Assembly (NCBI GenBank): GCA_903882765.1
Contig: CAIRYE010000070.1
Location: 1 to 5,118 of the forward strand
From: an uncultured Anaerolineae bacterium
GTDB taxonomy: Bacteria > Chloroflexota > Anaerolineae > Anaerolineales > Villigracilaceae
Length of the DNA: 5,118 bases
Direction: 5' to 3'
Positions 1 through 5,118 of the stretch are shown here, one piece after another. The position numbers and the translations under genes are program-made. The notes under the pieces are model-generated. The model ran no database searches. It was not told the origin of the DNA and saw nothing but the letters and a program-made list of their open reading frames with translations. Numbering within the stretch: the stretch's first letter is position 1; each line of letters begins with the position of its first letter.

Positions 1-750
1 AATTCCCCCTTCCTAAAACATTCAAATGGTTTGCTCCATGCCGATCATGGTTGGTGCTCCATCAGAACAAAAGCTTATCAAAATCGACCTTCTCATGCCG
101 ATCATCTCCACACGGAAATATGGTGGACGGGCCAAAACATCGCGCTCGACGCTGGTACCTATAGCTATAACTCGGCTTACCCGTGGGATAACTCCTTGAC
201 CACCTCAAAGGTGCACAATACAGTATTTGTGGATGGAATGGATCAAATGGATCGCGTAGGGAAATTCTTATATGCCAACTGGGGAAGATCAAAGGTGCAA
301 AAACAGGATACAGCTGAAGTTGTAGCAGATACAACCGCCTACAACAGAATCGGTGTAAACCACACCCGAACGAGTCAAGTGGCACAGCCAAGCGGCTGGA
401 CGCTAATAGATCATCTCACCCCAAACGCGACTCACAAGACCCGTCGGTACAGCTTGCATTGGTTGTTGGCAGACCTTGATTGGACAATAAAACACGACCA
501 AGGTCTTCAACTTACAAGCCGATCTACCTTTGGCGAAATAGCGTTGACGATCACCTCATCGCAGGCAATTACGGCCTACTCTCTTGTCCGCTGCGGCGAG
601 GTGATCGCAGGCGATCTCCCTTGCCAACCCTACGAAGGATGGATATCCCCAACCTACTTCACAAAAACCCCAGCTTATTCCTTAACTGTGACCAGCGAAA
701 CCACGGGAAGCTGTGATTTCACAAGTTTGTTCAGTTTCCCGGTGGTATGA
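1..750 (+). CDS. Heparinase II/III-like polysaccharide lyase, C-terminal part (5' end outside window)
   Basis: The reading frame is open from base 1 and ends at TGA 748-750, giving about 249 C-terminal residues. The start lies upstream, so the TTG at 31 is not a real start. The segment around bases 85-280 carries the hallmark of the heparinase II/III C-terminal beta-sheet domain: S-H-A-D-H-L-H-x-E-x-W-W-x-G, then N-I-A-L-D-A-G-T-Y-S-Y-N, a T-x-x-x-H-N-T-V-x-V-D-G-M-D-Q-M stretch and a K-F-L-Y-A-N-W motif. In this family the domain packs against an N-terminal alpha/alpha toroid (not in the window), and the enzyme cleaves acidic polysaccharides by beta-elimination. The substrate cannot be told from this fragment. 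A glycosyltransferase gene follows 18 bp downstream on the same strand. This suggests an exopolysaccharide or capsule cluster in which the lyase trims or recycles the product. Family assignment is confident; the role is inferred. Confidence 0.88.
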   Translation, partial: NSPFLKHSNGLLHADHGWCSIRTKAYQNRPSHADHLHTEIWWTGQNIALDAGTYSYNSAYPWDNSLTTSKVHNTVFVDGMDQMDRVGKFLYANWGRSKVQKQDTAEVVADTTAYNRIGVNHTRTSQVAQPSGWTLIDHLTPNATHKTRRYSLHWLLADLDWTIKHDQGLQLTSRSTFGEIALTITSSQAITAYSLVRCGEVIAGDLPCQPYEGWISPTYFTKTPAYSLTVTSETTGSCDFTSLFSFPVV

Positions 751-768
751 TAAGACCTTCGGAAAAAT

Positions 769-1959
769 ATGCACATACTTCTCATCCACCAAGCCTTTGC
801 CTCTCTCGATGAAGCCGGCGGCACTCGTCATTACGAATTGTCCAAGTTTCTGGTAGCGAATGGCCACCAAGTTACCGTTATCGCCAGCCCGGTTAGCTAC
901 TTAACCGGCGCCGCTTCCCTCAAAAAAGCTGAAACTGTGGATGGTATTAGGATCTTACGAGCTTACACTTACGTTGCTCTGCACAGATCCTTCGTCCATC
1001 GTGTTTTCTCATTCATAAGCTTCATGGTGTCCTCCTTTTTGATTGGGTACCGGGTGAAGGACGTTGACATTGTTTGGGGCACTTCGCCGCCTATTTTTCA
1101 AGGATTCACCGCTTGGTTGCTTGCTCGTGTAAAAAAAGCCAAGTTCTTGTTCGAAGTAAGGGATCTTTGGCCAGATTTCGCGATTGCGGTTGGCGTTTTG
1201 AAGAACCCTATCCTGATAAAGATGTCCTTTTGGTTAGAAAAATTTCTTTACCAACACGCCGACCAAATGATGGTAAACAGCCCCGCCTATGTGAAGCATG
1301 TCCTTTCACGAGGATGCAAAAAGGTTGAATTGATCCCGAACGGCGCGGATCTATCCATGTTTTCTGAACAGGATGACGGCGGTTTTTTTCGCCAAAAGCT
1401 TGGCATTGACGAGAAATTCGTGGCGGTGTACGCCGGCGCGCACGGAATTTCGAATGACCTGCAAGTAGTATTGGAGAGCGCCGCCAAACTAAAGGATCAT
1501 CCTCAAATTCAGATCGTTTTTGTAGGCGATGGAAAAGAAAAAAATAATCTTCAACAAATTGCCGCGATCCAGAATTTATCAAATGTCACCTTCGTACCAT
1601 CCGTGCCAAAAAATGAGATGGCGATGATATTGGCTGCTTCACAAGTGTGCATCGCGATATTAAAACCTTTGGATGAATACAAAACCACCTACCCAAATAA
1701 AGTCTTTGATTATATGGCGTCTGGGAAACCGATCATTCTCGCGATCGATGGGGTGATACGGGACGTTGTTGAGGATGCCCATTGCGGTATTTTTGTAGAA
1801 CCCGGAAATGCTACCGCGCTGGCCAATGCCGTGATCTCACTTTATCAACAGCCTCAACAAGCCGCTGAACTCGGGCGAAATGGGCGGAATTACCTTCGAG
1901 AACATTTTGACCGCCAAATATTGGCTGAAAAACTACTAAAACTCATTGAAATAATCTGA
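769..1959 (+). CDS. Family 4 glycosyltransferase (WbuB/CapM-like)
   Basis: This is a complete 396-aa GT-B fold retaining glycosyltransferase that would move a sugar from a nucleotide-sugar donor onto a lipid-linked or growing surface polysaccharide on the cytoplasmic face. The N-terminal acceptor domain starts M-H-I-L-L-I-H-Q-A-F and has the G-G-T-R-H-Y loop (residues 17-22) and the E-V-R-D-L-W-P segment (129-135). The C-terminal donor domain has I-P-N-G-A-D (189-194), Y-A-G-A-H-G (221-226), F-V-G-D-G (251-255) and the signature around P309-N-K-V-F-D-Y-M-A-S-G-K-P-I322, then E-P-G-N (344-347). The conserved acid in F-E-Y-M-A of many relatives is Asp314 here. A hydrophobic stretch at about 79-94 may dock on the membrane. 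The start at 769 is preceded by a weak GGA (761-763). The 18-bp gap to the lyase gene implies co-transcription. Donor and acceptor sugars are unknown. Confidence 0.9.
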   Translation: MHILLIHQAFASLDEAGGTRHYELSKFLVANGHQVTVIASPVSYLTGAASLKKAETVDGIRILRAYTYVALHRSFVHRVFSFISFMVSSFLIGYRVKDVDIVWGTSPPIFQGFTAWLLARVKKAKFLFEVRDLWPDFAIAVGVLKNPILIKMSFWLEKFLYQHADQMMVNSPAYVKHVLSRGCKKVELIPNGADLSMFSEQDDGGFFRQKLGIDEKFVAVYAGAHGISNDLQVVLESAAKLKDHPQIQIVFVGDGKEKNNLQQIAAIQNLSNVTFVPSVPKNEMAMILAASQVCIAILKPLDEYKTTYPNKVFDYMASGKPIILAIDGVIRDVVEDAHCGIFVEPGNATALANAVISLYQQPQQAAELGRNGRNYLREHFDRQILAEKLLKLIEII

Positions 1960-2067
1960 TCAAGAAATAGTATTTTGTGGAATTAAATTACCGTGCGTAA
2001 CTTATTCCATAGTTTTTCGATTATTAGGCTATACAGCAAGTCTTAAAAAAATGGAGTAAATAAAAAA
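1960..2067 (+). promoter_or_regulatory. AT-rich intergenic region, probable promoter of the redox operon, with Shine-Dalgarno
   Basis: These 108 bp separate the polysaccharide genes from the four-gene redox unit. They are clearly more AT-rich than the flanking genes, and I see no strong hairpin terminator for the upstream transcript. The best -10-like hexamer is TATACA at 2030-2035, but it has no convincing -35 at normal spacing. A weaker pair is TTGTGG (1975-1980) and TAACTT (1998-2003) with a 17-bp spacer. Neither is strong, so the promoter call rests mainly on the gap size and base composition. A GGAG ribosome binding site lies at 2053-2056, 11 nt before the ATG at 2068. Confidence 0.35.
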
Positions 2068-2607
<540 letters not shown>

Positions 2608-2675
2608 CGCGAAGTTGTGTAGTTAGAAATGCCTTCAATAAAAACTATCATGAAACGAAAGTTAACGAAAACACT

Positions 2676-3077
2676 ATGAAAAAGAAAAATTGGAACGACG
2701 TACAGATCACAATTACAGCGTTATCGCTCACAGCCACATTAGGCCTCTGGAACATGTTTTCAGAACCAGAACGAGCCAAAGCGCAAGCAAAAATGCTTGA
2801 AGCAGCCAAAGCTACCGAAGCACCATCCCCAACCGAGGTTGTGGAAGTAATTACCGTAGAACCAACCGCTCTGCCAACAGTAATGGCTTACAAGCCACTC
2901 AAGGTCATTTATGGCGGCACTCCCCCAGCCCCTAAGATCGTTCAGATCGCAGCAGCGCCAGCCGCTGGTAATAACCAAAAATCTGGTGGCGGCGGTGGCG
3001 GCGGTGGCGGCGGCGGCGGTGGCGGTGGCGGTGGCGGCGGCGGTGGATCGACCAGCCCCGGTACAGGAGCTTCCTAG
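2676..3077 (+). CDS. Small membrane-anchored poly-Gly protein ending in Thr-Gly-Ala-Ser, candidate ApbE substrate
   Basis: This 133-aa protein is of unknown function. A basic N-terminus (M-K-K-K-N-W-N-D) and one hydrophobic helix (about 9-28) predict an N-in/C-out anchor. A charged, Ala-rich stretch (30-47) may be helical. A Pro/Thr/Val linker (48-70) contains V-V-E-V (55-58) followed by a T-V-E-P-T-A-L stretch, closely like V-V-E-V-T-V-A-P-D-T-L in the preceding protein, so the two are probably related. After Pro/Ala-rich sequence come 21 consecutive Gly (104-124) and the tail S-T-S-P-G-T-G-A-S. The last four residues match the [S/T]-G-A-[T/S] core of ApbE flavinylation sites. The usual upstream Asp is missing, and the acceptor would be the C-terminal Ser133. 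apbE begins 8 bp after the stop. The start at 2676 has no good Shine-Dalgarno but fits the charge pattern of a membrane anchor. The flavin role is inference. Confidence 0.75.
   Translation: MKKKNWNDVQITITALSLTATLGLWNMFSEPERAKAQAKMLEAAKATEAPSPTEVVEVITVEPTALPTVMAYKPLKVIYGGTPPAPKIVQIAAAPAAGNNQKSGGGGGGGGGGGGGGGGGGGGGSTSPGTGAS
2985..3047 (+). repeat. Gly-codon run, 21 GGN codons
   Basis: These are twenty tandem GGC/GGT codons followed by one GGA, in frame in the 133-aa gene. The composition resembles the GGY run at 2515-2565. The lack of GGG codons and the irregular GGC/GGT mix suggest selection for the glycine run itself, or an old, decayed expansion, rather than a recent one. Confidence 0.9.
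3065..3069 (+). promoter_or_regulatory. Putative apbE ribosome binding site inside the end of the upstream gene
   Basis: AGGAG lies within the codons for Thr-Gly-Ala of the poly-Gly protein's C-terminus. It is 16 nt before the apbE ATG (3086), which is longer than usual. It may instead help translating ribosomes to reinitiate 8 bp beyond the stop at 3075-3077. The overlap means this DNA could be conserved either for the tail peptide or for the signal. Confidence 0.45.
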
Positions 3078-3085
3078 CCCAACAG

Positions 3086-4012
3086 ATGTTGTATCGCACA
3101 GATTTCAAAGCCATGGGGAGCAATATCATCGGAATGATGGATTGCTCCCTTGAACAAAATGACGCGCTATTGCAATTACCCTTTTGGTTTGAGCAATGGG
3201 AACAAAAGTTTAGCCGGTTTAGACCAAGCAGTGAACTCAATTTCGTAAATTCGCGGGCCGGGTCAACCACCATCATCAGCGATGAATTTATTGAAATGAT
3301 GGGAATCGCTCAGCAAGCAGAGCTTCTAAGCCACGGAATTGTAAAAGCCACTTTGTTACAACCCCTAAAACGCGCTGGATATGATCGAAGTTTTGACCAG
3401 ATGGTCGAAACCAATGCTGAACCTTACAAGACCCCGTTTACCGCCGACAGTTCAATTTTCGAAGTTGAACTAAATCTACAAGAAAAAAGTCTTTGCCTCT
3501 CACCAGATATGCAGCTTGATATGGGCGGCTTCGCCAAAGGTTGGGCGGCAACAAAAGCCGCCAAGGAATTAGGTAAAATCGCGCCATCGCTGGTAAGCGC
3601 TGGCGGTGATATGTACATCACCGGCTCGTTACAAAACGGAGATCCGTGGCAAGTCACCATTGACGATCCTTTTTCTCCCGGCGAGATCATGGCCACCTTG
3701 GCAATCAACTCAGGTGCCATCGCTACTTCAGGAACATATCGTAGAAATTGGACGATAAACGGAAGAAAACAGCACCACCTGATCGATCCTCGAACCGGCT
3801 ACCCCGCTCAGACCGATATCCTTTCTTCCACGATCATTTGCGAGAATCCCGAAATCGCTGAAGTTGCGGCGAAAACTACTTTGATCTTAGGAAGTGAAAA
3901 AGCCGCAGAGTGGGTAAACCAGCAAGACAACTTATCTACCTTTTTCATCCTAGATGATGGCAAGGTGGTCTTTAACGAAAGAATGCAAGACTATTTTTGG
4001 AGAAACAAATGA
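3086..4012 (+). CDS. apbE: ApbE family FAD:protein FMN transferase
   Basis: The 308-aa product matches ApbE across its length. These Mg-dependent enzymes transfer FMN from FAD to a Thr/Ser of a target protein, releasing AMP. Landmarks are F-K-A-M-G-S (7-12), F-S-R-F-R-P-S-S-E-L-N (42-52), L-D-M-G-G-F-A-K-G-W-A (144-154), S-A-G-G-D-M-Y-I-T-G (171-180), W-Q-V-T-I-D-D-P (188-195), A-I-A-T-S-G (211-216) and H-H-L-I-D-P-R-T-G-Y-P (230-240). The last holds the metal and substrate residues Asp234 and Thr237. Two features are odd. There is no signal peptide or lipobox, although most bacterial ApbE proteins are exported. Also, the usual G-x-F-D-P-T segment reads G-I-V-K-A-T (84-89), although the following G-Y-D-R-S-F is family-like. 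The ATG at 3086 was chosen because F-K-A-M-G falls where the mature domain normally begins. The stop overlaps the next gene's ATG, implying coupled translation. The likely substrate is one of the two upstream poly-Gly proteins or a protein encoded elsewhere. Confidence 0.93.
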   Translation: MLYRTDFKAMGSNIIGMMDCSLEQNDALLQLPFWFEQWEQKFSRFRPSSELNFVNSRAGSTTIISDEFIEMMGIAQQAELLSHGIVKATLLQPLKRAGYDRSFDQMVETNAEPYKTPFTADSSIFEVELNLQEKSLCLSPDMQLDMGGFAKGWAATKAAKELGKIAPSLVSAGGDMYITGSLQNGDPWQVTIDDPFSPGEIMATLAINSGAIATSGTYRRNWTINGRKQHHLIDPRTGYPAQTDILSSTIICENPEIAEVAAKTTLILGSEKAAEWVNQQDNLSTFFILDDGKVVFNERMQDYFWRNK

Positions 4013-4743
4013 ACAGCGAAACTCAAGAAGCAATTGATTATGAATCGACAGTAGGCCTTCAAACCGCCATTCTGTTCCTACTCGCGTTTTCAGTAGGTAC
4101 CATCTTCGCGGTGGTTCTTCTACCGATAATGATCCCGTCCCTTGAATTTTCGCTTGGTGGAAATTCCCCAAAAGCCTTCTGGTTTCTTTCTCGAGCTAGT
4201 TCCTTTGTCGCGCTTACCCTTTTGTGGTTATCGATGGCGTTAGGTCTAACGATGACCAACAAAATTGCTCGCGTGTGGCCTGGCGTTCCCGCCTCGTTCG
4301 CCATTCACGAATATGTAAGCCTGCTCGGTATCGGTTTTTCCATTTTTCATGCCTTCATTCTCTTAGGTGATGATTACATCGCTTTTACTGTTCGGCAGAT
4401 CCTCATTCCGTTTACCACCGTTGGCTACAAACCCATCGAAGTTGGTATTGGCCAAACGGTTTTTTACGGTTGGGCGATCGTTGCCTTCTCGTTCTATATC
4501 AAATCTCGCATTGGCCAAAAAACATGGCGATGGGTTCATTACCTATCCTTTGCTTTGTACGCCGCCGCGATGTATCATGGAATTTTTAGCGGTACTGATT
4601 CGAAATTGAGCTGGGTGCAGTACTACTATTGGATCTCCGGCACCAGCATTCTCTTTTTGTTGATCTATCGCATCATGGTGGCAATCTCCACCGCAATTGA
4701 GAAGAGCAAAAAAGCAAAACTTGCTAATCAAACACCACAATAA
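4009..4743 (+). CDS. Ferric-reductase-like transmembrane haem protein (MsrQ/YedZ-type domain)
   Basis: This 244-aa membrane protein has about six hydrophobic helices, near residues 17-42, 57-80, 97-119, 148-165, 176-193 and 206-228. Four histidines form two ligand-type pairs: H100 and H114 in helix 3 (H-E-Y-V-S-L-L-G then F-H), and H177 and H190 in helix 5 (H-Y-L-S-F-A-L-Y then Y-H). This is the pattern of b-haem ligation in the ferric reductase/NOX/MsrQ superfamily, which carries electrons across the membrane. The protein stops after the membrane domain with a basic, Lys-rich tail. It therefore has no NAD(P)H or FAD domain and needs a separate electron donor. I prefer the ATG at 4009 because GGAG (3999-4002) sits 6 nt upstream and the ATG overlaps the apbE TGA. 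A TTG at 3997 would add only four residues. Co-translation with ApbE fits electron transfer between haem and a covalent flavin, but direction and acceptor are unknown. Confidence 0.88.
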   Translation: MNSETQEAIDYESTVGLQTAILFLLAFSVGTIFAVVLLPIMIPSLEFSLGGNSPKAFWFLSRASSFVALTLLWLSMALGLTMTNKIARVWPGVPASFAIHEYVSLLGIGFSIFHAFILLGDDYIAFTVRQILIPFTTVGYKPIEVGIGQTVFYGWAIVAFSFYIKSRIGQKTWRWVHYLSFALYAAAMYHGIFSGTDSKLSWVQYYYWISGTSILFLLIYRIMVAISTAIEKSKKAKLANQTPQ

Positions 4744-4765
4744 ACCACCAACCCACTATCCAATC

Positions 4766-4803
4766 AAAAAAGGCGCTTGTTCCATGGAACAAGCGCCTTT
4801 TTT
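4766..4803. terminator. Bidirectional rho-independent terminator
   Basis: This is a perfect 38-bp inverted repeat centred between 4784 and 4785. Six A are followed by GGCGCTTGTTCCA, then its exact complement and six T. The GC-rich stem with a run of T on each exit side suits termination of the plus-strand redox operon, whose last stop is at 4743. It also suits the minus-strand gene ending at 4843. The remaining bases of the 4744-4842 gap show no other feature. Confidence 0.92.
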
Positions 4804-4842
4804 AGTCTCCATAATAGAGAGGAGTATGAATGGGTCAAACTC

Positions 4843-5118
4843 CTAGTAATAACTGGAGAATTCGCAGGGAATCCCGCCTTCCTTCAACAGATCCTCAAGG
4901 TTGGAAATGATTTTCGGGTGGTTGGTGTAGTATTTTTGCAGCATCGCGATCAGTTCATGATCTACCACCTCTGTTTCAGGCAGCTCCTCATTGGCGGGAA
5001 GTAACTCCGTTCCCGGCTCATATTTTTCCTTCAACACGGTCAGCATCCCTTTTTTATTCCCTGATTTGATAATCAGCGTGTACTCATACTCGCTGGAACC
5101 AAAGAAACCTTCCGGGGC
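4843..5118 (-). CDS. Hypothetical protein, C-terminal 91 residues (5' end outside window)
   Basis: On the minus strand the frame is open from the window edge (5118) to a TAG at 4845-4843. The Met encoded at 5046-5044 is preceded by 24 in-frame sense codons reading A-P-E-G-F-F-G-S-S-E-Y-E-Y-T-L-I-I-K-S-G and onward, so the true start is probably beyond the window. The visible part is acidic. It begins with a probable beta-strand segment (Y-E-Y-T-L-I-I-K), followed by Glu/Pro-rich sequence. After this comes a helical segment rich in Leu, Lys and Glu (D-H-E-L-I-A-M-L-Q-K-Y-Y and S-N-L-E-D-L-L-K-E-G-G), and it ends in F-S-S-Y-Y. There is no signal peptide, membrane helix or motif I recognise. It converges on the redox operon and shares its terminator, so it is probably functionally unrelated. 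Coding status is supported by the open frame and the terminator placement. Confidence 0.65.
   Translation of the reverse strand, partial: APEGFFGSSEYEYTLIIKSGNKKGMLTVLKEKYEPGTELLPANEELPETEVVDHELIAMLQKYYTNHPKIISNLEDLLKEGGIPCEFSSYY

Noticed and set aside
31..33. TTG as the start of the lyase gene
   Set aside because: The frame is open to base 1, and the encoded part is only the C-terminal domain of a much longer family.
2911..3276. Open frames on both strands across the Gly tract giving Ala/Val-rich or Arg/His-rich proteins
   Set aside because: They are frame shadows of the GGC/GGT codons and overlap the 133-aa gene and apbE, which have clear architecture and family motifs.
3997..4008. TTG start for the haem membrane protein
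   Set aside because: The ATG at 4009 has a well-placed GGAG (3999-4002) and the common ATGA overlap with apbE, whereas the TTG would place that GGAG inside the gene.
5044..5046. ATG as the start of the minus-strand gene
   Set aside because: The frame continues upstream without a stop to the window edge and reads as plausible protein (Y-E-Y-T-L-I-I-K), so the gene is more likely truncated by the window.

Overview
This 5.1 kb window comes from a bacterial chromosome with moderate GC content (roughly 45-50% by eye). Nothing in it fixes the taxon. Short, single-anchor proteins ending in long glycine runs, next to an ApbE/ferric-reductase-like pair, are an arrangement I associate with Chloroflexota (Anaerolineae). 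I hold that only as a low-to-moderate-confidence inference from memory.

Layout. (1) 1-1959, plus strand: the end of a surface-polysaccharide cluster. It holds the C-terminal part of a heparinase II/III-like polysaccharide lyase and, 18 bp later, a complete family 4 glycosyltransferase. (2) 1960-2067: an AT-rich intergenic stretch that probably carries the promoter of the next unit. (3) 2068-4743, plus strand: a compact four-gene unit. Two small single-anchor proteins come first. The first (179 aa) has a possible PepSY-like segment, then 17 Gly, then an Asp run. The second (133 aa) has 21 Gly and ends in Thr-Gly-Ala-Ser. They are followed by an ApbE-type FAD:protein FMN transferase (308 aa) and a six-helix ferric-reductase-like membrane protein with four haem-ligand-type histidines (244 aa). 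(4) 4766-4803: a perfect inverted repeat with flanking A and T runs, which can terminate transcription from both sides. (5) 4843-5118, minus strand: the C-terminal 91 residues of an unrecognised protein that converges on the operon.

How the genes may work together. ApbE enzymes attach FMN covalently to Thr/Ser in a [S/T]-G-A-[T/S] motif of extracytoplasmic proteins. Ferric-reductase-like haem proteins move electrons across the membrane. No classical FMN-binding domain protein is encoded in the window. The only ApbE-like acceptor motif I noticed in the small proteins is the last four residues of the 133-aa protein, directly after its glycine run and directly upstream of apbE. The working hypothesis is a minimal flavinylated tether: a membrane anchor, a flexible poly-Gly arm and an FMN site at the extreme C-terminus, fed by the haem protein. 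The poly-Gly/poly-Asp sibling would be a second component. The gene families are well supported. The flavin-tether idea is inference.
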